DNA of 34,209 bases from Planctomycetota bacterium (GCA_030611515.1 JAUWPQ010000012.1:1-34209); one strand, 5' to 3'; positions 19,858 to 28,348 are shown, counted from the first letter of the stretch. Program-made: numbers and translations. The notes: generated by a model not told the origin, from the sequence alone.

Positions 19858-19878
19858 AAAAGAGCTGCGTCCCCTTTT
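19858..19878. repeat. Right copy of 21-bp near-direct repeat
   Basis: Matches 16548-16568 at 19 of 21 positions in the same orientation. It begins just after the stop of the last orphan gene. Confidence 0.6.
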
Positions 19879-20019
19879 TCACCCTTGGCATCTTGCCGGT
19901 ATTTGGCGATAATATGGCACTGACGTGAGGCCGATGTGTCCAACGCCCGATGCTATACTTAAAGAACGTAATAAGGACCAACTCTTGACTGTTCGCCATT
20001 TCTCCCGGCGTGGACGCCG

Positions 20020-20060
20020 GGGCTAAACTGAAAACTGAAAACTGACTACTGAAAACTTAC
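20020..20060. repeat. Short CTGAAAACT direct repeats
   Basis: Three or four tandem-like copies of CTGAAAACT upstream of the PFK gene; the reverse-complement form (TTTTCAGTTTTCAGT) occurs at about 6786-6810. No function is evident. Confidence 0.5.
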
Positions 20061-20069
20061 GAACATTCC

Positions 20070-21383
20070 ATGAAAAGCACTCTATCGAGACCCCCGTTGA
20101 TGGAATCGCCGATCCGGCGGGTTGGCATACTGTTCGCCGGCGGGCCGGCCCCGGCGGCAAACGCCGTGATCTCCACCGCCGCCGCCTCGTTTCTGCGAAA
20201 CAACATCGAAGTCTACGGGCTGTTGCACGGCTACGCCCATCTGGTCGAATGCGGTCCCGACCATCCGATGGTCGAGGGACGCGACTACATCCATCTCAGC
20301 CATACCCTGCTGCGGCGCACCCGCAACAGCCAGGGTATCCTGGTGGGCACCTCGCGGAGCAATCCGGGCAAGGACGTTTCCAAGCCCGAGCATCTGAAGG
20401 ATCCCGAGCGGACGGCCCCGTTGAAGGCGGTCTACGACGGGCTGGTCTCGCTGGGTATCGACGCGCTGATCTCCATCGGCGGCGACGACACCCTGAAAAC
20501 GGCCAACAAATTCATGCTCTTCCAAGAGCAACTCCCCAAAGGGAGCAAGCGCATCCCGGTGGTCCATCTGCCGAAAACCATCGACAACGACTACAGCGGC
20601 ATCGACTTCACTTTCGGCTACTTCACCGCCGTGGAAGTGTTGGCGGGCGAGGTCCGCAACCTGCTGGCCGACGCCGAATCCACCCGCAGCTACTTTATCG
20701 CCGAGACGATGGGCCGCCGCGCCGGCTGGCTGGCATACGGCGTGGCCATCGCCGGCGAGGCCAGTCTGGTGATCAGCGTCGAGGACATCACCGGCAAGTA
20801 CGCCGACAGCGAGGAAGCGACCGATCCGGAAACCGGCCAGCCCACTACTCGAAAGGTGATAAATCTCACGGAAGTGGCCAAGCGGATCGTGGCCACGATG
20901 CGGGTCCGCGAGGAGGCCGAGGGGAAGGAGTTCGGCGTGATCGTGATCGCCGAAGGGCTTGTCGAGTACCTACCCAGCAAGCATATCGAAGGCGTACCCC
21001 GCGACCCGCACGGACACATCGCCGTCTCGAAGTTCAACCTCAGCCGCTTGATCTCCGATCTGGTGGCTGAGGAATACACCAAGCAGACCGGCAAGACGAA
21101 AAAAATTACCGGCATGCAGTTGGGTTACGAGTGTCGTTGCGCCCGGCCGCAGGCGTTCGACGTTATGCTCGGCAGCCAGTTGGGCGTCGGGGCCTATCGC
21201 GCGTTGGTCGAGAAACGGCTCGACGGCGTGATGGTCTCGGTCTCCGGCCAGTTGGAATTGAACTATGTGCCGTTCAATCAGTTGGTCGATCCCGACACGC
21301 TGGTCACGGTTGTCCGTTACATAAAGTCGGGCAGCGATTTCCACCGCCTGGCAAGGTTTTTGGAAACCTATATCCACGATTGA
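20070..21383 (+). CDS. 6-phosphofructokinase, PPi-dependent type
   Basis: A 437-aa phosphofructokinase that phosphorylates fructose 6-phosphate to fructose 1,6-bisphosphate in glycolysis. The substrate loop GGPAPAANAVI (24-34) and the phosphoryl-donor motif GGDDT (137-141) point to pyrophosphate rather than ATP, because ATP enzymes carry GGDGS/T there. The catalytic PKTIDND (169-174) is also the PPi-type variant, and MGRRAGWLAYG is present. PPi-PFK is reversible and can serve gluconeogenesis too. The first ~11 codons (MKSTLSRPPLM) may not be translated; a second ATG follows at codon 11. No clear RBS is seen. Confidence 0.93.
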   Translation: MKSTLSRPPLMESPIRRVGILFAGGPAPAANAVISTAAASFLRNNIEVYGLLHGYAHLVECGPDHPMVEGRDYIHLSHTLLRRTRNSQGILVGTSRSNPGKDVSKPEHLKDPERTAPLKAVYDGLVSLGIDALISIGGDDTLKTANKFMLFQEQLPKGSKRIPVVHLPKTIDNDYSGIDFTFGYFTAVEVLAGEVRNLLADAESTRSYFIAETMGRRAGWLAYGVAIAGEASLVISVEDITGKYADSEEATDPETGQPTTRKVINLTEVAKRIVATMRVREEAEGKEFGVIVIAEGLVEYLPSKHIEGVPRDPHGHIAVSKFNLSRLISDLVAEEYTKQTGKTKKITGMQLGYECRCARPQAFDVMLGSQLGVGAYRALVEKRLDGVMVSVSGQLELNYVPFNQLVDPDTLVTVVRYIKSGSDFHRLARFLETYIHD

Positions 21384-21411
21384 GAAGCCGCCGGCAAGCA
21401 GCTCTTCGCCC

Positions 21412-22713
21412 TTACGCCTTTCCGCTGGCGGCGGATTTTTCGCGGATTATGCGCAACAGCGTCGGATCGACCTGAAACATTCCTTCCAAGGTGATCCGGC
21501 CGAGGTTTCGCAGCGAATCCTCGACGGTTTGCCCGACCAAGCCATCGTCGGCTGACAGCCCGAATCCTTTCAACGCCATCAGCGCCGATCGGATGGCGGA
21601 ATCGACGGCCGTAACGGCCTTCATGGCACAGCCGGGCTTGGCGCCGTCGCAGATCAACCCGCCCAGGTCGCCGATGACGTTTCCGGTGGCCAGCGTGATC
21701 CGTCGGACGTCGATACCCTGCTGCTGATAGACGATGGCCGTGGCCGTGGCGACACCGGCCGCCATCGCGCAGCCGCAGATGACCGACAGCTCGCCGACGA
21801 AGCATTTTACGTAGGCGTTTACCAGGTGTGCGGCGGCGATGCTCTCGTCGATCAGTTCAGCGTCGATGCCCATGTCGCGGCCGACCAGGTAGGGAGTCAA
21901 GGTGGCGACGATCCCTTGGTTTCCCGATCCGCCGGATGTCATTGCCGCCTGGCCCGCGCCGGCCATGCGAGCGTCGACGGCCGAGGCCACGGCGAGTTTC
22001 GCACGGTAGAACATATCGTCGGCCAGGAATCCGTCGCGGTGCATCTGCCGAAGCTGAGCGGCCGTGCCGCCGACCTCGAACCCCAACTCGGAAAGCGCCA
22101 GGTTCATTTCCACGCCGCGGCGGAGATAAGCCCGATCTTCCGCGTCAAATTGGCCGGCCAGCGCGAGCACCTCTTCCATGCCCATCTTTTTCAAGGCAGC
22201 GCGGTAGGCCAGCGGGGCGTTGTGAGACGTGTCCGTTTCCTTGCCGTCTCCGCCGACCACTTGCCCGTCTTTCTCGATGCGTTCCACGTGAGTGTGTCCG
22301 CCAGAGAGGACGCAGCGCGCTTCATGCCCTCGGCCGGCGACGACGGCCTCGACGCGGAAATCGTTCTGTCCGGCGACGCACTCGATCTCGCATCGGCCGG
22401 CGTCGCACATCTCCATTGCCCGGCGCAGCACCTCCTCGGTGGTTTCATCGAGCAGTTCGAGCTTGCGGTCGGGCCGGGCGAGAACCGCCCCGAGCGCGGC
22501 GGCGACGAGGTTTCCCTTGGCCCCGCCGCTCCGCGGCACGACGACTGCCACTCCGTTTTTGTACGTGCCGGGATCGACCAGCAGACGCAGGGATTCGACC
22601 GGCTCACCCAATTCCGCCGCCGCAGTGGCCGCGGCAAAAGCGCAGGAGATCGGCTCGGTGCATCCGAAGGCCGGATAGACTTCGTGGGCAAACACTTCTT
22701 TCAGCAAGTTCAT
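21412..22713 (-). CDS. L-cysteine desulfidase / serine dehydratase-like (CyuA family)
   Basis: A 433-aa protein of the UPF0597/CyuA family, which breaks L-cysteine down to pyruvate, ammonia and sulfide with a [4Fe-4S] cluster. Catalytic Cys18 lies in FGCTEP near the N-terminus. Further cysteines, in KCFVGELSVICGCAMAAG and GLICDGAKPGCAMKAV in the C-terminal half, are candidates for the cluster. SGGSGNQGI near the middle is a typical glycine-rich family motif. I use the ATG encoding MNLLKEVF; upstream codons have no family support. It is convergent with the PFK gene, whose stop is 28 bp away. Confidence 0.88.
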   Translation of the reverse strand: MNLLKEVFAHEVYPAFGCTEPISCAFAAATAAAELGEPVESLRLLVDPGTYKNGVAVVVPRSGGAKGNLVAAALGAVLARPDRKLELLDETTEEVLRRAMEMCDAGRCEIECVAGQNDFRVEAVVAGRGHEARCVLSGGHTHVERIEKDGQVVGGDGKETDTSHNAPLAYRAALKKMGMEEVLALAGQFDAEDRAYLRRGVEMNLALSELGFEVGGTAAQLRQMHRDGFLADDMFYRAKLAVASAVDARMAGAGQAAMTSGGSGNQGIVATLTPYLVGRDMGIDAELIDESIAAAHLVNAYVKCFVGELSVICGCAMAAGVATATAIVYQQQGIDVRRITLATGNVIGDLGGLICDGAKPGCAMKAVTAVDSAIRSALMALKGFGLSADDGLVGQTVEDSLRNLGRITLEGMFQVDPTLLRIIREKSAASGKA

Positions 22714-22843
22714 GGAATAAGACCGTGGGGTAGTGAGTTTCAGATCACTCCATCGTACCGGAGCCGGCATGGCGGTTGCAAGTGTCCCGCCGACGGGCGA
22801 GACTTGCAGGTTTGGCGGCGTGTCTGTAGACTTGAATCTAAAT

Positions 22844-22962
22844 GTAGGGTGGGACAAGCGCAGCGCAGTCCCACCAAGCAAGATATTCGTTCAACGAGAT
22901 GGCGGCAATGCAGTATTCACAATATTCAATGGTGGGGCTGCGCTGCGCTTGTCCCACCCTAC
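22844..22962. repeat. Foldback element, family B (copy 1)
   Basis: Arms of 32 bp, GTAGGGTGGGACAAGCGCAG... at 22844-22875 and the complement at 22931-22962, with one mismatch, around a 55-bp centre. A shorter relative lies at 28157-28237. It occupies the gap upstream of the cupin gene and no coding is apparent. Confidence 0.87.
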
Positions 22963-22981
22963 TTCTACTGTGGAGTCGGAA

Positions 22982-23476
22982 ATGCAATTGGATCGAGCGG
23001 CATCTTTCACGGACGGCCCGATCGACGGAGTAACGCTCAAAACACTTTCGCCCCACGAGGACCGCCGCGGCTGGCTCGTCGAACTGTTCCGCGACGACGA
23101 ACTCCCCTCGGACCAGCGTCCGGCGATGGCCTACGTGAGCGAGACGTTGCCGGGCGTGGCCCGCGGGCCGCACGAACACGTCGATCAGACCGATTATTTC
23201 GCCTTCGTCGGGCCGGGCGAGTTCATGCTGTATCTGTGGGACGCGCGGCCCGATTCGCCGACCCGCGGCCATCGGATGAAAGTGGCGGTGGGCGAGTCGA
23301 ACAAACAGTGTGCGATCGTTCCGCCGGGCGTGGTCCACGCCTACAAGAACATCGGCGCGGTGCCCGGCTGGGTATTCAACGCGCCGAACCGCCTCTTCGC
23401 CGGCGTCGGCCGTCGCGGGCCGGTCGACGAAATCCGCCACGAAGACCGGCCGGACAGCCCGTTTCAATTCGAGTGA
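22982..23476 (+). CDS. dTDP-4-dehydrorhamnose 3,5-epimerase-like cupin
   Basis: A 164-aa single-domain cupin of the RmlC-like family. RmlC epimerises dTDP-4-keto-6-deoxyglucose in rhamnose synthesis, and relatives act on other nucleotide sugars. Visible are TLSPHEDRRGWLVELFRDDEL (about 20-40), MAYVSETLPGVARGPHEH with the HEH pair, and the second barrel strand with VPPGVVHAYKNIG containing the conserved histidine. The ATG (MQLDRAAS) directly follows the family B repeat; the frame is open further upstream but only through repeat sequence. No rmlA, rmlB or rmlD is nearby, so the exact sugar is open. Confidence 0.78.
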   Translation: MQLDRAASFTDGPIDGVTLKTLSPHEDRRGWLVELFRDDELPSDQRPAMAYVSETLPGVARGPHEHVDQTDYFAFVGPGEFMLYLWDARPDSPTRGHRMKVAVGESNKQCAIVPPGVVHAYKNIGAVPGWVFNAPNRLFAGVGRRGPVDEIRHEDRPDSPFQFE

Positions 23477-23492
23477 CCGCCAGCCGTAACCG

Positions 23493-23682
23493 TTCACGGG
23501 CCGGCCGGGGACTGGTCCATTTTTCGGCGAAAAAACGCATTTCGCCGACGAACCGTTGGCCGAAAACATGGACCTGTCCCCTTCCCGCAGCGCCAGGGGG
23601 ACAGTCCCATTTTCGCGGCGGTCAAGTCAATTCGCTTGGCAACGTCCCTCACGCCGCGAAAATTGGGACAGTCCCCTGTGAA
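23493..23682. repeat. Dispersed foldback repeat, family C (long copy with nested insert)
   Basis: Inverted copy of the 3059-3181 element, but about 67 bp longer. The extra segment is itself a foldback (ATTTTCGCGGC...GCCGCGAAAAT) flanked on both sides by GGGACAGTCCC, as expected if a second element inserted and duplicated its target. No coding. Confidence 0.85.
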
Positions 23683-23741
23683 CGGCGGTTGTCCCTCCCG
23701 ACACTTTGCGAAAAAACGACTTGCGCACGGAAAGATTCCTC

Positions 23742-23770
23742 TTTCGCCGAAAGACTTCCGTGCGTATAAT
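23742..23770 (+). promoter_or_regulatory. Possible promoter with inverted repeat upstream of the lipoprotein gene
   Basis: A perfect TATAAT (23765-23770) is preceded at 17 bp by a weak -35 (TTTCGC). An inverted repeat CGCACGGAA / TTCCGTGCG (23724-23732 and 23756-23764) covers the spacer and could be an operator. It lies 72 bp before the lipoprotein ATG. Based on pattern only. Confidence 0.35.
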
Positions 23771-23841
23771 CCGCAACCCCCATTTCGGCGTGGCAAGGTC
23801 GTTCCATGGCCGCAGCCGAACGGGGCTTGGGAGATTTCGCC

Positions 23842-24093
23842 ATGAAAGGCTCGTGTGCGTTGGCGGTGGGACTAATGTGTTTGATTGCGTCCGGCGGCTG
23901 TCGAAGCCTTGCCCGACCGGACTGGACCCATCCCGGCTCCGCCAAAGTGCAACAGGATCGCGCGTTGCGGTACGATCCATATCCGGAAAGCGGGCCTGGG
24001 CCGGCGTTGGTCGGCGCCCGGCCCCGCGGATATCAAATCGCGCCGCCGGAACCGTCTCGTGCCCGATGGTTCCTGGGAGGGTGGGGGCAGTAA
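23842..24093 (+). CDS. Small lipoprotein
   Basis: An 83-aa protein with a clear lipoprotein signal: MKGSCALAVGLMCLIASGGC has a basic start, a hydrophobic core and a lipobox with Cys20 as the acylated residue, so it should be anchored in an envelope membrane. The mature ~64 residues are Pro/Gly/Arg-rich with no recognised domain. GGGAGA stands 8 nt upstream of the ATG. It is possibly a planctomycete-specific orphan. Confidence 0.7.
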   Translation: MKGSCALAVGLMCLIASGGCRSLARPDWTHPGSAKVQQDRALRYDPYPESGPGPALVGARPRGYQIAPPEPSRARWFLGGWGQ

Positions 24094-24263
24094 TCAAGGG
24101 CGGAGGATTTGGGATTTGGGATTTGGAGATTTGTTCCGTCTTCCTATTGCGCCCGCATTGGCCACTAAAGCGGCCAACCCTCGGGTTTCCGCCTTCCGCC
24201 CTCCGCCTTCGTTGTCCACACTCCCCTCTTCCCCATACTCGTTTCTTGCTTTATGCTGTTTGC

Positions 24264-25061
24264 ATGTCAACACGCCGCCCACGCAAGAAACGTAATCCCG
24301 CCGGCCGGAAGCCCAATGCCGCTGCTGTCCAACAGGGACAGCGATTGCAGAAGGTGCTGGCCGCCGCCGGGCTGGGAAGCCGACGGCAATGCGAGGAGTT
24401 GATCGCGGTCGGACGGGTCGAGGTCGATCGACGTGTTGTGACCGAGATGGGTACAAGGGTCGATCCGGCCAAACAGCGAATTCGGGTCGATGGAGTCCCG
24501 CTGCCGACGGCCAAGCTGGAGTATTTCGCCGTAAACAAGCCGTCCGGCGTGCTCTCGACAAACCGCGATCCCTCTGGCCGTCCACGGGTGATCGATCTGG
24601 TGCCCGCCCGCGACACGCGGCTGTTTACCATCGGCCGGCTCGATCTGGGCAGCGACGGGCTGATCCTGGTCACCAACGACGGCGAGTTGGCCAACCGGCT
24701 GACGCATCCGCGCTACGGCGTTGCGAAAACATATCGGGTAACCGTTGCCGGCCAACCGTCCCGAGAGGTGCTGATGAAGTTGCGAAAAGGCGTTCATCTG
24801 GCGGAAAGTATAGCCCGGGCCGAGCGGGTCGTGGTCAAATCGCGTCGAAAAGAGAGCACCATCCTGGAAATGGTCCTCCGCGAGGGAAAGAATCGGGAGA
24901 TTCGTCGCATCCTTGCCCGGTTAGGGCACAAAGTGTTGCGGCTGACGCGGACCGCCGTCGGCCCGATCCGTCTCGGCACGCTCCCGCCGGGCGAAGCACG
25001 TCGGCTGACGCGGGAAGAGGTCAAGTCGCTCCAGCGAGAAGGAGCGGTCGCCGGGCGGTAG
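24264..25061 (+). CDS. Ribosomal large-subunit pseudouridine synthase, RluB/RsuA family
   Basis: A 265-aa enzyme converting a specific uridine in rRNA to pseudouridine. A basic N-terminal tail (MSTRRPRKKRNPAGRK) is followed by an S4 RNA-binding domain (about 26-72, QRLQKVLAAAGLGSRRQCEELI). The catalytic domain has the family motif GRLDLGSDGL with catalytic Asp127, then AKTYRVTV and REGKNREIRRILARLGHKVLRLTRTAVGPI. It most resembles RluB, which modifies 23S rRNA, rather than RsuA. The start is the ATG after a pyrimidine-rich stretch; 170 bp separate it from the lipoprotein gene. Confidence 0.92.
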   Translation: MSTRRPRKKRNPAGRKPNAAAVQQGQRLQKVLAAAGLGSRRQCEELIAVGRVEVDRRVVTEMGTRVDPAKQRIRVDGVPLPTAKLEYFAVNKPSGVLSTNRDPSGRPRVIDLVPARDTRLFTIGRLDLGSDGLILVTNDGELANRLTHPRYGVAKTYRVTVAGQPSREVLMKLRKGVHLAESIARAERVVVKSRRKESTILEMVLREGKNREIRRILARLGHKVLRLTRTAVGPIRLGTLPPGEARRLTREEVKSLQREGAVAGR

Positions 25062-25114
25062 GCTGATTTGCGAAGTCGCAAGCGGCAATCACTATCCACT
25101 ATCCACTGCCCACC

Positions 25115-25975
25115 ATGTCCACACCAACCTACGCCGACCACGCCTGGCACGGACCGGTTACGGTCGATGAAAACGTGTGTATTGCCCGGGATACGTATCG
25201 AATCCGCTTCGCCTGCGGCGAGATAGCCCGACGGGTGTTGCCGGGACAGTTCATCATGCTTCGGCTGGCCGAGTGCAACGACCCGCTGCTGGGCCGTCCG
25301 CTGGCGGTCTACGACGTGTCCGCCGACGCCGATGGGAAACCGCATTATCTGGACGTCGTCTATCTGGTCGTCGGCAAGATGACCCGCCTGTTGGCCGAGA
25401 CGCCCGCCGGCGCGCGGCTGGAGTCGTGGGGACCGCTGGGCAACGGCTTTCCGCCCACGCCCGCCGAGCATCTGGTGATGGTGGCCGGCGGGATCGGACA
25501 GACCCCGTTTCTGATGCTTGCCCGCGAGTATTCCGGCCAACGGACCTACGGCGATCCGCCGCGTAAAGTCCCCCCGTCCAAAAAGATCACGCTCTGCTAC
25601 GGTGCCCGCGGCAGCGAATTCCTGGCCTGCGTGGAGGATTTTCGCCGGGTGGGCGTCGATGTGCAACTGAGCACCGACGACGGCTCGCTCGGCCATCACG
25701 GGTTGGTCACCGAGTTGATCGCTCCGGTAGTCGAGCGGTCGCAGTGGCCGTGCCGGCTCGTCTGTTGCGGACCGGAGCCGATGATGGAGTCCACAGCCCG
25801 AATCGCCCGCGAGTTGGATCTGCCGTGTCAGGTTTCGCTAGAAAGTCCGATGGCCTGCGGCATCGGCGTCTGTTTCAGTTGCGTGAAGAAAATTCGCGAC
25901 TCCTCGGGCAACTGGGACTATCGTCGCACCTGCGTCGAAGGGCCGGTGTTTGACGCGGCGGACGTGGAGTTTTGA
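25115..25975 (+). CDS. pyrK: Dihydroorotate dehydrogenase electron-transfer subunit
   Basis: A 286-aa flavoprotein that passes electrons from the PyrD subunit to NAD in pyrimidine synthesis. The FAD domain carries RPLAVYDVSA (61-70). The NAD-binding part has MVAGGIGQTPFLMLA (122-136). The C-terminal [2Fe-2S] cluster is formed by Cys248, Cys253, Cys256 and Cys273 (CGIGVCFSC...C). The length is slightly above the usual 255-270. pyrD is not in the window. It starts 53 bp after the pseudouridine synthase gene on the same strand. Confidence 0.92.
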   Translation: MSTPTYADHAWHGPVTVDENVCIARDTYRIRFACGEIARRVLPGQFIMLRLAECNDPLLGRPLAVYDVSADADGKPHYLDVVYLVVGKMTRLLAETPAGARLESWGPLGNGFPPTPAEHLVMVAGGIGQTPFLMLAREYSGQRTYGDPPRKVPPSKKITLCYGARGSEFLACVEDFRRVGVDVQLSTDDGSLGHHGLVTELIAPVVERSQWPCRLVCCGPEPMMESTARIARELDLPCQVSLESPMACGIGVCFSCVKKIRDSSGNWDYRRTCVEGPVFDAADVEF

Positions 25976-26013
25976 TTCCCGTAGGTTGCGTTTCACGCGT
26001 CATACGCGGACCG

Positions 26014-26283
26014 CTACTTCCCTTTGCTCTTTTTGATTTTCTCCGAGAGCCGGGACTTCACCCTTGCGGCGGCGTTGCGGTGTATGACGTGCTTGGCGGC
26101 GGCTTTGTCGACCTTTTTGGCGACCGAGCGGAATACGGTTTCGGCCTTCTCTGTGTCGCCCGCCTCGACGGCCGCCAGCACCTTCTTGCGTTCGGTGTGA
26201 ATGGCTTGCTTGGTGGACCGGTTCCGCAGGCGGTGGACTAAGCTCTGTTTCAGTCGTTTCTTCGCGCTCTTGATATTTGGCAT
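26014..26283 (-). CDS. rpsT: 30S ribosomal protein S20
   Basis: An 89-aa, strongly basic protein with the S20 signature MPNIKSAKKRLKQSLVHRLRNRS at its start and HRNAAARVKSRLSEKI near its end; it binds 16S rRNA early in 30S assembly. Length is as expected (about 85-90). I take the ATG at MPNIKS, discarding 16 upstream codons. It is transcribed toward pyrK. Confidence 0.97.
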   Translation of the reverse strand: MPNIKSAKKRLKQSLVHRLRNRSTKQAIHTERKKVLAAVEAGDTEKAETVFRSVAKKVDKAAAKHVIHRNAAARVKSRLSEKIKKSKGK

Positions 26284-26394
26284 GGCGTGGGGTTTGTGGG
26301 GAATCTTGTGTGTCTGTGTGTCCGAGGACACGAGTTAAAATATATTAGTCTAAATCGTAGTACGGACTAGGAAATCCGCCCTACAGTTTAGGCG

Positions 26395-27864
26395 TCACGG
26401 ATCGGCCGAGGCGTCCGGCTGCTCGTTGTCTTCTGTTTCGCCGGCCTCCTCTTCTTTCTTCTTCGCGGCGCCGGATTCTGGATTTTCGCGTAATTTGGCG
26501 AGTTTGTCCAGTAGCTTCGAGACGTCTTTGTAAGTGAAATCCAGGCTGGCCAGCGTAGTGAGGTGTTTTTCGGCGGCGGCTAAATCTCGCAAGTACAGGG
26601 CCAATCGGCCCGCCAGGTAGAGCGCTTTCTTTCGGTTTTCGGCCTCGCGCTCGGACAATTCCTGAATTGCCGACTCGTAGTGGGTCATAGCCAGCGGCAA
26701 TTGGTTGATCTGCTGGAAACACTCGCCGAGGACCAACATGCAGGCCCCCTTTCGGCGGGGGTCGTTTTTAGCCGCTTGCAACTCTCGGATCGCCTCGGCG
26801 TACTGCTTGATCTTCATGTAGCGGTAGCCCAATTCGTACTTGAAGATCAGGTTGCCGGGATACCGCTCGACCCGTTTTTCGCAAAACTCGACGTCTTTGT
26901 TGAAATACTCGCGGCGGAGCTTTTTGGCCTCCTCGGGGTCTTTGGTTTGGATTATTCTCTGCCGCATGTGGCGGAGCTGCGCGTCCTCCAATTTCTCCCG
27001 GATGTCGGCGTCTTCGTTGGAAAGCTCGTATGCCTTGCCGAGCAGCTTTTCGGCCTTGGCGAAGCGGTCTTCGCTCAGGTAGTGTTGGGCAAGTTCCAGG
27101 TAGTGGTCAACCTTTTCCGGCTCGTTCTGGATTTTACGTTTCAGACGTTGTTTGAGGGTCAATTCCTCTTGCTGCCTGGCCTTGGCCTTCACTTTTTTGG
27201 ATATTTCATCGTCTTCGTCGTCGAATTTCCCGCTGGATTTCGCCTTCTGCACGGTCAGCGAGGCGATTGCCCGCCGGGCCTCCTCCTCGTCGGGCAGCGC
27301 CTCCTCGACTCGGCGCCAGTAGGTGATGGCCTGATCGATCAGCCCCCGATCGTTCAGTGCGATGGCGAACAGCCGGTTGGCCGCGGGGTCTTTCGGACTG
27401 CCCATCAACGCCGATTTCAGGTAGCACATTTCGCAGTCGCGGTCGCCGGTTTTTACCGCGGCGGTTGCCATTCCGATCAACGTCGGCATGTCCCAGGGAT
27501 TGATAGTCAGGGCCTTCAGGCCTTGCCGGATCGCCTCGTCCCATTGTTCCTGAGCGAGTGCTTTTTTCACCGCGCTTCGCGACCCTCTCACCTTCAACTG
27601 CGCCAGCGGCGCGCCTTTTTTATTTTGCTTGTACTTCTTTTGCAGATTTTCCAGCAGCGCGCGGACATAGAAGGCGTTGCTCGGATCGCCCGAGACGCAC
27701 TGGGTCAACAACTCGGTGATGTAGTCGAAGTCATTTGTCTCGGCGGCCGACTCGGCTTTTTTGCCGGCGTGTTCAAAGAGCTTTTCGAGCCGCTTCCGCT
27801 TGGCGGGCGAGAGTGGCTCACGGCCCGCCCTGGTGACTTCCGGTTGATGTTCTTCTGTTGCCAT
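26395..27864 (-). CDS. TPR-repeat protein
   Basis: A 489-aa soluble protein of predominantly helical repeats. Tetratricopeptide-like units are seen, for example EQWDEAIRQGLKALTINPWD (about 106-125), DRGLIDQAITYWRRVEEALP, VDHYLELAQHYLSEDRFAKAEKLLGKAYELS and LGYRYMKIKQYAEAIRELQAA. The N-terminus is rich in Glu and Lys. The C-terminal tail (about 465-489) is acidic and disordered. No signal peptide, so it is cytosolic, probably a protein-protein interaction scaffold. Partners cannot be told; it lies upstream of rpsT on the same strand. Confidence 0.85.
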   Translation of the reverse strand: MATEEHQPEVTRAGREPLSPAKRKRLEKLFEHAGKKAESAAETNDFDYITELLTQCVSGDPSNAFYVRALLENLQKKYKQNKKGAPLAQLKVRGSRSAVKKALAQEQWDEAIRQGLKALTINPWDMPTLIGMATAAVKTGDRDCEMCYLKSALMGSPKDPAANRLFAIALNDRGLIDQAITYWRRVEEALPDEEEARRAIASLTVQKAKSSGKFDDEDDEISKKVKAKARQQEELTLKQRLKRKIQNEPEKVDHYLELAQHYLSEDRFAKAEKLLGKAYELSNEDADIREKLEDAQLRHMRQRIIQTKDPEEAKKLRREYFNKDVEFCEKRVERYPGNLIFKYELGYRYMKIKQYAEAIRELQAAKNDPRRKGACMLVLGECFQQINQLPLAMTHYESAIQELSEREAENRKKALYLAGRLALYLRDLAAAEKHLTTLASLDFTYKDVSKLLDKLAKLRENPESGAAKKKEEEAGETEDNEQPDASADP

Positions 27865-27943
27865 GAGACTATTTTAGACGGCGGAAACCTCGCGCACAAC
27901 GGCATATATGGCAACACGGCCGCAGGCGTGCGCCTGGGACCGG

Positions 27944-28126
27944 TTACTTCTGTTCCTTCAGCGTTGTCCAACTGATATAGCCCAAGGCTGCCGAGCAGAG
28001 CAAACATCCAACGTCCATCACCACACTTACCCGGTGGAAGGGGAACCCGACGGCCAGATCGAGTCCGAATACCAACAACAGCAGAACGGCGACGACGGAT
28101 CCCACTAGGCAGAGGGCTTTTTGCAT
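27944..28126 (-). CDS. Small two-helix membrane protein
   Basis: A 60-aa protein with two hydrophobic helices (about 3-24, ALCLVGSVVAVLLLLVFGLDLA, and about 35-53), start MQKALC supported by GGAGAG upstream. Upstream in-frame codons are family B repeat sequence and are not used. No family recognised. Confidence 0.6.
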   Translation of the reverse strand: MQKALCLVGSVVAVLLLLVFGLDLAVGFPFHRVSVVMDVGCLLCSAALGYISWTTLKEQK

Positions 28127-28156
28127 CGAGAATCTCTCCACGGATGGTGCTTCTGT

Positions 28157-28237
28157 GTAGGGTGGGTCAAGCGAAGCGCAGCCCCACCAACAGCGGGGAA
28201 AACGTGGTGGGGCCGTGCTTCGCTTGACCCACCCTAC
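28157..28237. repeat. Foldback element, family B (copy 2)
   Basis: GTAGGGTGGGTCAAGCGAAG... at 28157-28188 pairs with its complement at 28206-28237 (32-bp arms with a few mismatches). It is related to 22844-22962 but has a 17-bp centre instead of 55. It sits between two divergent genes. Confidence 0.85.
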
Positions 28238-28348
28238 TTTCCGCCACAAAAACTAAGTATAATCGGTTTTCCTTCGGTTCACCACTGCCAAGTTGAAACG
28301 TAAGAGTTGCAATACCACCCCCGCCGCAATGGGGCACGACTGGTTTAC

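Noticed and set aside
21826..23769. Long plus-strand open frame over the CyuA gene and cupin
   Set aside because: Crosses a well-supported minus-strand gene and two foldback repeats; low-complexity translation.
26680..27975. Long plus-strand open frame over the TPR gene
   Set aside because: Mirror of the TPR protein on the minus strand; no family or signal features.
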